A stretch of DNA of 64,000 nt, from contig VGBT01000010.1 of NCBI GenBank assembly GCA_016870395.1, forward strand, positions 20,347 to 84,346, written 5' to 3'. Made by a program: the position numbers and the translations under genes. Source of the DNA: Actinomycetota bacterium. GTDB lineage: Bacteria > Actinomycetota > Acidimicrobiia > IMCC26256 > JAENVU01. Of the stretch, positions 25,987 through 35,506 are shown piece after piece; position 1 is the stretch's first letter; each line of letters begins with the position of its first letter. Under the pieces are notes generated by a model, which did not search any database, was not told the origin of the DNA, and saw only the letters and a list, made by a program, of their open reading frames with translations.

Positions 25987-27324
25987 TCAGGCCGGCGCGC
26001 TCGACATCTTCCCGGGCTCGACGTGATCGGGACCGCTGCGGGCGCGGATCCGCGACGCCAGCGCGACGAGCGCCACGGCGGCGCACACCAGCAGCGTCGG
26101 CTCCGCGGCGACGCGGAAGCGCTGGTTGCCGTAGGTGACCAGACTCGAGATCACAACGGTGGCAACTGGCGCGGCGAGCGGCCACCAGTGGGAGCGCCGA
26201 CGCACGAGCAGCACGAAGCCGGCGACCCCGAAGGGCACGAGGAGCCAGTACATCCAGGTGCCCGCGCGCTCCCAGCCCAACGGCCGGCCCTCGAGCGCCT
26301 CGAGCTCGTTCTGCTGGCCGACGCGGAACGCGCCGAACGTGCGCAACACTCGCGCGCCCGCGACCTTGGGCAGCTGTCCGCCGTGAGCGCGCGCGTAGTC
26401 GAGGCCCTGGCGGCGTGCGTCGGCCGCGGCGGCGGCCTCGTCGAAGCCGGGCTCGGCGCCGTTGAAGCCCGTGAAGCACTCGCCCCGGCCGGTGTCGCCC
26501 TCGCGGAAGGTCGAGCGCCACGACCCGAGCGAAGGGCCGCCGTAGGTCAGCCGGCAGTTCGCGCCGGCGAGCGCCGTCCCGATGTTGTTGGAGACCGGGA
26601 CGAACGCGTCGAAGGTTCGCCAGTTCCGGATCGACCACGGCGCGACGACCAGGACGACGAGGCCCATCGCGAGCGCGGCCATTCCAACGCGCCGGGCGGC
26701 GGCGAGTGACGTCGCCCCGACCGCGAGTGGCACCACGAGCAGCAACGCCAGCGTCGCGGCCTCGGCGCGGGTCAACGTCGCGAGCCCGAGCACGACCCCC
26801 AGCGCAGCCCAACGCCATGCGCTCGGCCGGTCGTGGACCGCGTAGGCGAGGAGCAGCGCGGCAGTCACGAGGAACGCGAAGAGCGTCTCGCTCATGAGGG
26901 TCGCGTCGGCGAGGAAGAGCATCGGGTAGACCGCAGCGAGCAGGGCCGCGACGATGCCGACCGCGTCGCCTGCCAGCCTCCGGCCCAGGTACGCGACGAG
27001 GACCACGGTGCCCGAGCCGGCGACGCCCATCGCGAGGCGCTGGCCTTCGACGCTGCGTACGCCCAGGCGGGCGACGATCCCGAGCACGAACGGGAAGAGC
27101 GGCGGGTACTCCGCGGTGGGGACGTCGAGATGCAGCATCGACCGGTCGAACGGTCGGATGTACCCCAGCCCGTCGGCGAGGTTGTTCGCGAGCAGGTGGT
27201 AGGCGCTGGCGTCGCCGAGCGCGGGTACCTGAGGATCGACGAGAAGGATCACGAGCACGCGCACGGTGAGGGCAAGAGTCGCGATCACCCCGACCGACAG
27301 GGCGAAGCGGCGAGCGGGAGTCAC
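25987..27324 (-). CDS. GT39/ArnT-like membrane glycosyltransferase
   Basis: A 445-residue polytopic protein. After span 1, VPALGDASAYHLLANN supplies the acidic first-loop motif, followed by TAEYPPLFPFVLG, MSETLFAFL and RAEAATLALLL, all typical of the PMT/ArnT GT-C group. A loop with two cysteines (GANCRLTYGG and GECFTGFN) may form an external disulphide. About ten spans precede a short basic tail. The GTG start lies 5 bases after the stop of the upstream methyltransferase gene, so the two form an operon. Likely donor: a polyprenyl-phosphate sugar. Confidence 0.75.
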   Translation of the reverse strand: MTPARRFALSVGVIATLALTVRVLVILLVDPQVPALGDASAYHLLANNLADGLGYIRPFDRSMLHLDVPTAEYPPLFPFVLGIVARLGVRSVEGQRLAMGVAGSGTVVLVAYLGRRLAGDAVGIVAALLAAVYPMLFLADATLMSETLFAFLVTAALLLAYAVHDRPSAWRWAALGVVLGLATLTRAEAATLALLLVVPLAVGATSLAAARRVGMAALAMGLVVLVVAPWSIRNWRTFDAFVPVSNNIGTALAGANCRLTYGGPSLGSWRSTFREGDTGRGECFTGFNGAEPGFDEAAAAADARRQGLDYARAHGGQLPKVAGARVLRTFGAFRVGQQNELEALEGRPLGWERAGTWMYWLLVPFGVAGFVLLVRRRSHWWPLAAPVATVVISSLVTYGNQRFRVAAEPTLLVCAAVALVALASRIRARSGPDHVEPGKMSSAPA

Positions 27325-27329
27325 AGGGC

Positions 27330-28139
27330 TCAGTGCTCGGGGAAGCGTCTCGGTCTCCGTGCGATCGCGAAGAGCACGGGGGTGGTGTCGCGGATCTCGT
27401 CGGTGATGAAGAAGTGCGAGTCGTCGAGGCCCGATCCGATCCCCGTGCTCTTGCTTCCGAGCATCCGGTAGACGAGCGGGAGCGCGTGCTCGTAGCTCCA
27501 CACGTGCCAAGCGCGGGGAAGTCGCCTCCGGAGGTCGAACACGTCGAGCTTGAGCAGCTTCTCCCCGCTCGATCGCCGCGCGGCGAAGTCGGCCTTCAGC
27601 ACGTCGTCGCCCTCGAGGCCGAGCACCTCGACATCCTCGAAGAACAGGCGCAGCAGGGACGCCAGCTCGGCGGCCTCGAAGAGGTACACGTGGAACGGGT
27701 TCTCGAAGTCGGCGGGCCGGTTCGGGGTGATCACGAACGCGCTGCCGTCGTCCTTCGTCACCCGGGCGAGCTCGGCGGCGTGGGTCTCGGGTCCGGTGAA
27801 GTGCTCGATGATGTGCGACGAGCACACCCAGTTGAAGGACGCGCCGGCGAAACCGAGTCGGGCGCCGTCCATGGCCGTGAACGTCGCGGCGGCGCCACGG
27901 GGGCCACCGGGCCCGAATTCCTTGCCGGCGAGCACGGCGGTCTCGGCGCTGTAGTCGACCCCGACGACCTGGCGGCCCGGCCCGCAGAAGCGGGCGGTCT
28001 CGGTGCCGACGCCGCAGCCGACGTCGAGCACGCGGCCTTCTCCGATCCGAGCGATGACCTCGCGGTAGCCGGCGTCGTGCAGCGCGAGCAGCGAATCGGG
28101 GGTGGCGCCCTCCATCGGGCGTTCACCGGTCAGCTTCAC
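27330..28139 (-). CDS. Class I SAM-dependent methyltransferase
   Basis: A 269-residue protein with motif I RVLDVGCGVGTETARF (residues 36-51), VVGVDYSAETAV, and FNWVCSSHIIEHF, where the acidic/His motif marks the post-I region of class I methyltransferases. The C-terminal half (AWHVWSYEHALPLVYR) is specific and carries no recognised motif. It is co-transcribed with a GT39 enzyme and divergent from a GT4 gene, which fits methylation of a sugar residue or a lipid-linked glycan. The GTG at 28139 gives the usual N-terminal length for the family. Confidence 0.82.
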   Translation of the reverse strand: MKLTGERPMEGATPDSLLALHDAGYREVIARIGEGRVLDVGCGVGTETARFCGPGRQVVGVDYSAETAVLAGKEFGPGGPRGAAATFTAMDGARLGFAGASFNWVCSSHIIEHFTGPETHAAELARVTKDDGSAFVITPNRPADFENPFHVYLFEAAELASLLRLFFEDVEVLGLEGDDVLKADFAARRSSGEKLLKLDVFDLRRRLPRAWHVWSYEHALPLVYRMLGSKSTGIGSGLDDSHFFITDEIRDTTPVLFAIARRPRRFPEH

Positions 28140-28258
28140 GGGCCCTCCTGGGCAGGTGCGGGCGTCCGGAGGCGGATCACCGCCGACCTGTGGCGCGGTC
28201 GAAACCCCCCTGGGAGCCGCCTAGGATATCCGGCCTGTCCGGAAGGCCAGAGCAGGCC

Positions 28259-29521
28259 ATGCGCCAGGCGGTGGACCCACCTCGGCCGGGGCGTGCGCAC
28301 GGGAGACCTGGGGGCGACGTGGGAGCACCGGGAGGCGTCGAGGCGAGGACGCCCGCGGCCGAGATCGCCAAGCTGGGCGACCTCGCGGCGGAGGCCGGTC
28401 TGCACCGGGTCAGCATGCTCGCGTGGCGCGATCTGGACGACCCCGAGGCCGGCGGTTCCGAGGTGCACGCGTCGACGGTGGCGACCCTGTGGGCCGAGGC
28501 GGGCATCGAGGTGACGATGCGCACGTCGTTCGCGGCGGGCCAGCCACAGATGAGCTGGCGAAACGGGTACCGGGTCATCCGCAAGGCGGGTCGGTACATG
28601 GTGTTTCCCCGCGCGGCGTTCAGCGAGATGATGGGTTGGCACGGCGGCAAGGACGGCCTGGTGGAGATCTGGAACGGGATGCCGTTCTTCTCGCCCCTGT
28701 GGTCACGCACGCCACACGTCACCTGGCTGCACCACGTGCACGCCGACATGTGGGACATGACGCTCGGTCCGCGTCTGGGCGCGGCCGGCCGCACGCTCGA
28801 AGCCCGCCTCGCCCCGCCGGTGTACCGCCGCACCCCGATCGTCACGCTCTCGGAGTCCTCGAAGCGCGAGCTGGTCCGCGACCTGCGGTTCAAGGCGCGC
28901 CTCGTGCACGTGGTGCCGCCTGGTATCGACGCGCGCTTCCGACCCGACGGCGCGACGCCGAAGTCGGCGAAGCCGCTCGTGCTTGCCGTCGGCCGGCTCG
29001 TCCCCGTGAAGCGCTTCGACTGGCTCGTCGAGGCGCTGGTCCGGATCCGCGATCGCCATCCCACGATGGAGGCGGTGATCGTCGGAGAGGGCTACCGGCG
29101 CCAGGAGCTCGAGTCGCAGATCCACCAGGCGGGTGCGGACCGGTGGATCCACCTGGCTGGCCGCATCGACGACGGCGAGTTGCTCGCGCTGTACCGCCGT
29201 GCCTGGGTCCTCGCGAGTGCGTCGGCCCATGAGGGATGGGGAATGACGATCACCGAAGCGGCCGCTTGCGGGACGCCGGCGGTGGTCACCGACATCGCGG
29301 GCCATGCCGACGCCGTGTCCGTGGGGGCGTCCGGCCTGCTGGTGCATGGCCGTGACGAGCTGGCCGGCGCTCTCGACCGTGTGCTGGGTGACCGGGCACT
29401 TCGCGAGCGGCTGTCGCAGGGTGCGCTGCGCCACGCCGAGCAGTTCACCTGGGCCGCGACGGCTCGTGGGACTCTGGAGGTCCTCGCCGCCGAGGCGCTG
29501 CGGCGCCGCGGTCGTCCGTGA
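28259..29521 (+). CDS. Glycosyltransferase family 4
   Basis: A GT-B glycosyltransferase of about 420 residues. AWRDLDDPEAGGSEVHASTVA is the N-terminal acceptor-side strand and loop. LVHVVPPGIDARFRPDG, LAVGRLVPVKRFDWLVEA and SAHEGWGMTITEAAACGTPAV with the E-x7-E donor motif mark the C-terminal half. It is cytoplasmic and uses a nucleotide sugar (often GDP-mannose in this family). The exact start is uncertain (ATG 28259 used; GTG 28319 is an alternative). The stop overlaps the GTG of the large AftD-like gene, so its product may be the acceptor for, or part of, the same polysaccharide. Confidence 0.85.
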   Translation: MRQAVDPPRPGRAHGRPGGDVGAPGGVEARTPAAEIAKLGDLAAEAGLHRVSMLAWRDLDDPEAGGSEVHASTVATLWAEAGIEVTMRTSFAAGQPQMSWRNGYRVIRKAGRYMVFPRAAFSEMMGWHGGKDGLVEIWNGMPFFSPLWSRTPHVTWLHHVHADMWDMTLGPRLGAAGRTLEARLAPPVYRRTPIVTLSESSKRELVRDLRFKARLVHVVPPGIDARFRPDGATPKSAKPLVLAVGRLVPVKRFDWLVEALVRIRDRHPTMEAVIVGEGYRRQELESQIHQAGADRWIHLAGRIDDGELLALYRRAWVLASASAHEGWGMTITEAAACGTPAVVTDIAGHADAVSVGASGLLVHGRDELAGALDRVLGDRALRERLSQGALRHAEQFTWAATARGTLEVLAAEALRRRGRP

Positions 29522-32500
29522 CGGCAGCCACCGAGGCGGTCGCGGGCGGCGAGGCACCTGCGGTCACCCCATGGGAGGCCCGGATCGCGCGACTGCCGAC
29601 CTGGGCGCGCAACACCCTCGGCTACGGGCTGCTCGCGTTGCTGGCCTACGTGCCGATGCTGCGCACGGCGCCCGGTCGCGTGGCCGCCGACACGAAGTCG
29701 TACCTGTACCTGGAGCCGGGACGGGTGCTCGCCCGCGGCTGGTCGATGTGGGACCCGAACATCGGCATGGGCACCGTGACCCACCAGAACATCGGGTACC
29801 TGTTCCCGCTGGGACCCTTCTACTGGACCCTCGACCGGCTCGGCGTGCCCGACTGGGTCGCCCAGCGGATCTGGCTCGGGAGCCTGCTGTTCCTGGCCGG
29901 TCTCGGGATGCTCTTCCTGTTCCGGACGATCGGCCTGCGGGGCCCGGGCGCCGTGGTCGGCGCGCTCGCGTTCATGTTGAGCCCGTACCTGCTCGACTAC
30001 GCGGCCCGGATCTCGGTCATCCTGCTGCCGTGGGCCGGCCTGCCGTGGATGCTCGCGCTCACGATGCGCGCGCTGCGCCGCGGCGGCTGGAAGCACGCCG
30101 CGCTCCTCGCGCTGGTGGTGCAGGTCGTCGGCAGCGTCAACGTCACCGCGCTCGTGTTCGCGGGGATCGCGCCAGTGCTTTGGATCCCCTACGCGGTGTG
30201 GGTGCTCCACGAGGTCGACTGGCGGCGCGCGCTCGGAACGGTCGCGCGCATCGGCGTGCTGACCGTCGCCGCGTCGCTGTGGTGGATGTCGGGGCTCTGG
30301 GCCCAGGGCAGTTACGGCCTCAACATCCTCGAGTACACCGAGACGCTCGGCGCGGTCTCGCGCACCTCGTTGCCGAACGAGGTGCTGCGGGGGCTCGGGT
30401 ACTGGTTCTTCTACGGGCGCGACAAGCTCGGTCCCTGGATCGAGGCGAGCGTCGACTACACGCAGCGGCCGTTCTTCATCCTCCTGAGCTACGGGATCCC
30501 CGTTCTCGCCCTGTGCTCGGCAGCATGGGTCCGCTGGCGGTACCGCGCCTACTTCGCTCTGCTCGCGCTCGTCGGGGTGGTGATCGCCGTCGCGGCGCAC
30601 CCCTACGACAGCCCCACCACGCTGGGCGGGGTGTTCAAGGGGCTGGCGGGCTCGTCGAAGGCCGCCTTCGCGTTGCGCAGCACGGGCCGGGCGACGCCGC
30701 TCGTCGTGCTGGGCCTGGCCGCCCTCCTCGCGGCCGGCGCCAATGCCCTGTGGGTGTGGCTGCGGGAGCAGTCGCGCCCGCGCCTCGCGCTCGCGGCGCC
30801 GGTGCTCGCGGGCGCACTCGTCGTGGTGAACCTCCCCGCGCTCTGGAACGACAGCTTCTACGGCAAGAACCTCCAGCGCGACGAGGACGTCCCCCGTTAC
30901 TGGAAGGACGCGGCCGCCTACCTCGACGCGCAAGGCGACGACACGCGGGTGCTCGAGCTGCCCGGCGCCGACTTCGCCTCGTACCGGTGGGGCAACACGG
31001 TCGACCCGATCACGCCCGGCCTCATGGACCGGCCCTACGTCGCGCGCGAGCTAATCCCGTACGGGCGGCCCGCCTCCGCCAACCTGCTCAACGCGTTCGA
31101 CTTGCGCGTGCAGAACCGTCAGCTGCCGCCCGACGCGATCGCTCCGATGGCGCGGCTCATGGGCGTGGGCGACATCGCGCTGCGCAACGACATCCAGTTC
31201 GAGCGCTATCGCGTCCTGCGGCCCGGCTTCACCTGGATGCTGTTCGACCCGACGCCGAAGGGGTTGACCGGCCCCGAGACGTTCGGTGAGCCAGAGGCGA
31301 CCCAGACCACTCAGTATCTTTTCGTCGACGAGCAGGCCCTGGCGCTCGGCGAGGAGCTGCCGGTCCCGGCGCCGGTGGCGGTGTTCGCCGTGCAGGACCC
31401 GGTGCCGATCGTGCGCGCCAAGTCCCGCCGGGGCCCCCTGGTGGTTGCGGGCGACGGCGACGGGGTGGTCGACGCGGCGACCACCGGCCTGCTCGACGAC
31501 GACCCGCTCGTGCTCTACTCGGCGGCCTTCGCCTCCGATCCGTCGCGTCTGCGCGCCCAGGTGGACGCGGGCGCGACGCTGGTGGTGACCGACAGCAACC
31601 GCGAGCGTGCGCGGCGCTGGTCCACCGTCACCGACAACCTCGGCTATACGGAAGGTCGGGGGAACCACCCACTCGAGACCGACGAGTCCGACGCGCGTCT
31701 CGACGTCTTCCCCGACGCCAGGCCCGACGCCTACACCACGACCGAGCTCGAGGGCGTCCGGTCGGTCGGCGCGAGCAGCTACGCGAACCCGATCACCTAC
31801 ACCGGCGAGGACCGCGCGGCGCGCGCCTTCGACGGCGATCCCCAAACGGCCTGGCGCACCGGCGCGTTCGACGACGTGCGCGGTGACCGGATCCGGGTCG
31901 TGCTCGACGCGCCCGTGACCACCGACCACGTGAACCTCGTGCAGGTGCTCGAGAAGCCCAACGAGCGGTACGTGACCCGGGCCCGCCTCCGCTTCGACGG
32001 CAAGGACACGGTCGACGTCGACCTCGGGCTGCTCTCCCGCCGTCCGGAGGGGGAGCAGGTGACGTTCGGCGAGCGGACCTTCCGCGCGCTCGAGATCGAG
32101 ATCCTCGACACCAACCTCGGCGTGCTGGGCAACTACGGGGGCGTGAGCCCGGTCGGCTTCGCCGAGATCCGCATCCGTGCCGACGCGCCCGGGTCGGAGC
32201 CGGTGCGCGTCCACGAGGTGGTGCGCATGCCCCGCGACCTCCTGCGGGTCGCCGGGACGGCGTCGGCCGACCAGCCGCTGCTGTTCCTGATGAGCCGTGA
32301 GCGGGTGATCCCGGTGCCGCCGCGCCGCGACCCCGAGCCGAGCATGGTTCGGGAGCTCGAGCTCCCGACCGCCCGGCGGTTCTCGGTGACCGGTGAAGCC
32401 CGGCTCTCACCGTTGCTCGCCGACGACGCCACCGACCGGCTGCTCGGCTACACCGGCCCGGTCGAGGCGACGTCGTCGGAGCACCTCGCGGGCGCACCCG

Positions 32501-34008
32501 CGGCGCGCGCGTCGGCGGCGCTCGACGGCAACCCGGCCACGTCGTGGGTGACCCCGTTCAGCAACGTCGAGAACCAATGGCTCGCGCTGCGCGTCCCGGA
32601 GCCGGTCGGCGTGGACCGGCTCGACCTCCAGCTCGTGGCCGACGGGCGCCACTCGGTGCCCACTCGGCTCGAGATCCGCAGCGATACGGGCGAGTCCCGT
32701 GTGGTGGAGGTGCCGCCGGTCGCCGACCAGCCGACTCCCGACGCAGTCACCACCGTCCCCGTCACGTTCCCGGCGCTCTCCGGTCGCGAGCTGCGGGTCA
32801 CCATCCGCGCGATCCGGCCAATCACCACGCGCGAGTGGTACTGCGAGTGCGATCTGGTGATGCCCGCCGCGATCGCCGAGCTCGGGGTGCCGGGCGTGCC
32901 GCCGATCGTGGTCGCCGAGAGCATCCCCGCGGTGTGCCGGCCCGGGCTGGTCACCATCGACGGGCGCGGCGTCCCGGCGCGCGTGCGCGGCACGACCGCA
33001 GACGCGGTTGCGCTCGAGCCGCTCGCGATCGAGGCGTGCGACGGCTCCGGTGCCCCTACGACGGCGCTCGACGCGGGGACCCACGTGCTCCAGACCTACG
33101 AGGGCGACCAGCGGGGCTGGGACATCGACCGGCTCGCCCTCGCGTCGGCCGCCGGCGGAACCGCTTGGGTCGACGTGGACGTGGAGGCCGGAACGGTGCG
33201 CCAGGAGTCGCCCGCCCGACCGGCACCCGAGGTCGAGGTCGTCTCCGCCGACCGATGGAAGGGCGAGGTGCGCGTGACCGGGGCACGGGAGCCGTTCTGG
33301 CTCGTGCTCGGCCAGAGCCAGAACGCGGGCTGGCACGCCCGGGTCGACGGACACGACCTCGGCCCGTCCACGATCGCCGACGGGTACGGAAACGGCTGGC
33401 TCGTGCGACCGGACCCCGATGGCGGTCCTCTGCTGATCGATCTGGAGTGGGCGCCGCAGCGCACCGTCAACAAAGCACTCGCGCTGTCCACGGTCGGGAT
33501 CCTGGCGTGCCTCGCGATCCTCGTGGTGGCGTTCGCTCGCCGGCGCACGCAACGGTTCCCCGCGGTCTCCGACCCGGCCGGGGCGCCCGCGCTCGCCTCC
33601 CCGCTCGTCGCGGCCGGCACGCGCCCCGGTGCGTTCGGGATCGTGTGCGCGACGCTGATCGCGGGGTTGCTGGGTGCACTGGCCGTCGCGCCGTGGGTCG
33701 GGTTGTTGCTCGGCGCCGTGGTGCTGCTCGTGCTGCTCCGACCCCGGACCCGCTTCCTGCTCAGCCTGTTCCCGCCCGTCGCGCTCGCCGCGTGCGGCGC
33801 GTTCATCGCCGCGAAGCAGGTGTACGCCCACTATCCGGCGACCTTCGAGTGGCCCACCTTCTTCGCCGAGATCCGGACGCTGGGCTGGCTCGTGATCGTC
33901 GTCCTCGCGGCCGACGCGCTCGTCGAGATCGCACGCCGGGTTCAGGGCCGCGGTCCGGGCGGCGGTTCGGGTGAGGCGCCGAGCGCGGGGGAGCCTCCGA
34001 GCGCGTAG
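29518..34008 (+). CDS. Very large AftD-like alpha-(1,3)-arabinofuranosyltransferase family protein
   Basis: A 1496-residue protein. Residues about 30-450 are polytopic, with the DTKSYLYLEPGRVLARGWS first-loop segment and DPNIGMGTVTHQNIGYL as in the DUF3367/AftD family, which adds branching arabinofuranose from decaprenyl-phosphate-arabinose in mycobacteria. A long extracytoplasmic region follows. It contains two discoidin-like modules (near residues 745-895 with FDGDPQTAWRTG, and 985-1120 with LDGNPATSWVTP) that would bind carbohydrate, and a C-terminal NAGWHARVDG fold. Further membrane spans lie near 1320-1470. The GTG start overlaps the GT4 stop. The presence of an arabinan-type enzyme is strong; the linkage is family knowledge. 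Confidence 0.85.
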   Translation: MTAATEAVAGGEAPAVTPWEARIARLPTWARNTLGYGLLALLAYVPMLRTAPGRVAADTKSYLYLEPGRVLARGWSMWDPNIGMGTVTHQNIGYLFPLGPFYWTLDRLGVPDWVAQRIWLGSLLFLAGLGMLFLFRTIGLRGPGAVVGALAFMLSPYLLDYAARISVILLPWAGLPWMLALTMRALRRGGWKHAALLALVVQVVGSVNVTALVFAGIAPVLWIPYAVWVLHEVDWRRALGTVARIGVLTVAASLWWMSGLWAQGSYGLNILEYTETLGAVSRTSLPNEVLRGLGYWFFYGRDKLGPWIEASVDYTQRPFFILLSYGIPVLALCSAAWVRWRYRAYFALLALVGVVIAVAAHPYDSPTTLGGVFKGLAGSSKAAFALRSTGRATPLVVLGLAALLAAGANALWVWLREQSRPRLALAAPVLAGALVVVNLPALWNDSFYGKNLQRDEDVPRYWKDAAAYLDAQGDDTRVLELPGADFASYRWGNTVDPITPGLMDRPYVARELIPYGRPASANLLNAFDLRVQNRQLPPDAIAPMARLMGVGDIALRNDIQFERYRVLRPGFTWMLFDPTPKGLTGPETFGEPEATQTTQYLFVDEQALALGEELPVPAPVAVFAVQDPVPIVRAKSRRGPLVVAGDGDGVVDAATTGLLDDDPLVLYSAAFASDPSRLRAQVDAGATLVVTDSNRERARRWSTVTDNLGYTEGRGNHPLETDESDARLDVFPDARPDAYTTTELEGVRSVGASSYANPITYTGEDRAARAFDGDPQTAWRTGAFDDVRGDRIRVVLDAPVTTDHVNLVQVLEKPNERYVTRARLRFDGKDTVDVDLGLLSRRPEGEQVTFGERTFRALEIEILDTNLGVLGNYGGVSPVGFAEIRIRADAPGSEPVRVHEVVRMPRDLLRVAGTASADQPLLFLMSRERVIPVPPRRDPEPSMVRELELPTARRFSVTGEARLSPLLADDATDRLLGYTGPVEATSSEHLAGAPAARASAALDGNPATSWVTPFSNVENQWLALRVPEPVGVDRLDLQLVADGRHSVPTRLEIRSDTGESRVVEVPPVADQPTPDAVTTVPVTFPALSGRELRVTIRAIRPITTREWYCECDLVMPAAIAELGVPGVPPIVVAESIPAVCRPGLVTIDGRGVPARVRGTTADAVALEPLAIEACDGSGAPTTALDAGTHVLQTYEGDQRGWDIDRLALASAAGGTAWVDVDVEAGTVRQESPARPAPEVEVVSADRWKGEVRVTGAREPFWLVLGQSQNAGWHARVDGHDLGPSTIADGYGNGWLVRPDPDGGPLLIDLEWAPQRTVNKALALSTVGILACLAILVVAFARRRTQRFPAVSDPAGAPALASPLVAAGTRPGAFGIVCATLIAGLLGALAVAPWVGLLLGAVVLLVLLRPRTRFLLSLFPPVALAACGAFIAAKQVYAHYPATFEWPTFFAEIRTLGWLVIVVLAADALVEIARRVQGRGPGGGSGEAPSAGEPPSA

Positions 34009-34018
34009 CGTCCGGGGT

Positions 34019-34681
34019 ATGGCCGACGCCCCCAAGTCGTTCCTCCTGACCCCGGAGATCCACGAGTACCTCGTCGCGCACGGGACGCCGCCAGACGAGG
34101 TGCAGGCGTCGCTCATCACCGAGACGGCGGCGCTGGGTGGGATCGCGATGATGCAGATCGCGCCCGAGCAGGGCGCGTTCATGACGTTGCTGACCCGCAT
34201 GCTCGACGTGCGCTCGGCGGTCGAGATCGGCACGTTCACCGGATACTCGGCGCTGTGCATCGCGCGCGGCCTGCCCGACCGTGGACGGCTGCTGTGCTGC
34301 GACGTGAGCGAGGAGTGGACCGCGATCGGGCTGCGCCACTGGGAGGCCGCGGGTGTCGCCGATCGCATCGAGCTGCGTATCGCGCCGGCGATCGAGACGC
34401 TGCGTGCGCTGCCTGCCGACGAGACCATCGACCTGGCCTTCATCGACGCCGACAAGCCGAGCTACGGCGCGTACTACGAGGAGCTCCTTGCCCGGCTCCG
34501 GCCCAACGGCGTGATCCTCGTCGACAACGTGCTCTGGAGTGGCAACGTCACCGACCCGGCGCAGCAGGACGAGAACACGGTCGCGCTGCGCGCGTTCAAC
34601 GACCTGGTCGCCGCCGACGACCGCGTCGACGCCGTGATGCTCCCACTCGGAGACGGTCTGACCCTGCTCCGCAAGCGTTGA
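34019..34681 (+). CDS. Class I O-methyltransferase (caffeoyl-CoA OMT-like)
   Basis: A 220-residue protein with AVEIGTFTGYSALCIARGLP (SAM motif I), LLCCDVSEEWTAIG, and DLAFIDADKPSYGAYYEE, in which the FIDADK acidic triad binds the divalent metal needed by this family, then GVILVDNVLWSGNV. It transfers a methyl group to a catechol-type or related hydroxyl. It starts 10 bases after the AftD-like stop, so it may be read through from that transcript, but its role in glycan synthesis is not evident. Confidence 0.88.
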   Translation: MADAPKSFLLTPEIHEYLVAHGTPPDEVQASLITETAALGGIAMMQIAPEQGAFMTLLTRMLDVRSAVEIGTFTGYSALCIARGLPDRGRLLCCDVSEEWTAIGLRHWEAAGVADRIELRIAPAIETLRALPADETIDLAFIDADKPSYGAYYEELLARLRPNGVILVDNVLWSGNVTDPAQQDENTVALRAFNDLVAADDRVDAVMLPLGDGLTLLRKR

Positions 34682-34776
34682 CCCCGACGCTCAGATACTC
34701 GCTGAGCGGCCCGGACCGCGGACGCTACGAGCCCGAGCACCGGCCTGAGGTGGCCGAGCTGCGCCGCTGCCTCCGC

Positions 34777-35445
34777 TCAGAACTTCCCGGTGCGTCCGAA
34801 GCGGTAGTAGCCCTGGAACGTCGTGTTGACCTCGTCGGGGATGGGCGCGATCTCGCCGAGCATGCGAGCGCCCCAGACGATCTCGGCGGTGCGCTCCACG
34901 AGGTGCGCGACGTGCAGCACCTGCTTCGGGTCCTTGCCGACGGCGAACAGACCGTGGTTGGCCATGAGGACACAGCTGCGATCGCCGACCTGACCGGCCA
35001 CCTCGTGGGCGAGCTCGTCGGTACCGGTGGTCCGGTACTCGGCGCAGCGCACGTCGCCGCCGACGAACACCACGAACTCCTCGATGACCGCGGGGATGCC
35101 CTGGCGGCAGAGGGCGAACATCGTGGCGTGCTTCGCGTGGCAGTGCATCGTCGCGTTGATCTCGGGGTGCAACCGGAGGGTTTCGAGGTGCAGCGCCTTT
35201 TCGGTGGTGGGGGAGCGGTGCCCCTCGACCACGTTGCCGTCGAGGTCGCAGACGACGAGGTCGTCGAGGGTCATCTCGAGGTAGTCGAGGCTGCTCGGCG
35301 TCAGGACCGCGTTGCCGTCGGGCAGGCGGGCCCCGAGGTTGCCGGCGGTCCCTTCCACGAGGCCGCTGCGTAGCATCTCCTGGGCGGCCCAGAGCACCTG
35401 TTCCCTCACCTCGTGTGCGCTGGGTGCGGTGTGCTCGTTGCTCAT
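34777..35445 (-). CDS. Class II aldolase/adducin family protein (fuculose-phosphate aldolase-like)
   Basis: A 222-residue zinc aldolase. GLVEGTAGNLGARL binds phosphate, LTPSSLDYLEM follows, and MHCHAKHATM with VLMANHGLFAVG supplies the three zinc histidines. The glutamate of VIEEFVVFVGG may act as the catalytic acid. Family members cleave L-fuculose- or L-ribulose-type phosphates, or decarboxylate related compounds. It lies 61 bases downstream of a 2-hydroxyacid dehydrogenase on the same strand, suggesting that the two handle a sugar-acid-like compound. The ATG at 35443-35445 gives the usual length. Confidence 0.85.
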   Translation of the reverse strand: MSNEHTAPSAHEVREQVLWAAQEMLRSGLVEGTAGNLGARLPDGNAVLTPSSLDYLEMTLDDLVVCDLDGNVVEGHRSPTTEKALHLETLRLHPEINATMHCHAKHATMFALCRQGIPAVIEEFVVFVGGDVRCAEYRTTGTDELAHEVAGQVGDRSCVLMANHGLFAVGKDPKQVLHVAHLVERTAEIVWGARMLGEIAPIPDEVNTTFQGYYRFGRTGKF

Positions 35446-35506
35446 GCGGCTGCACTCCGGGTCGCGCGACACCGGTCCGTGCCGTGGCTGCGTTCCGCCT
35501 GGCTGC

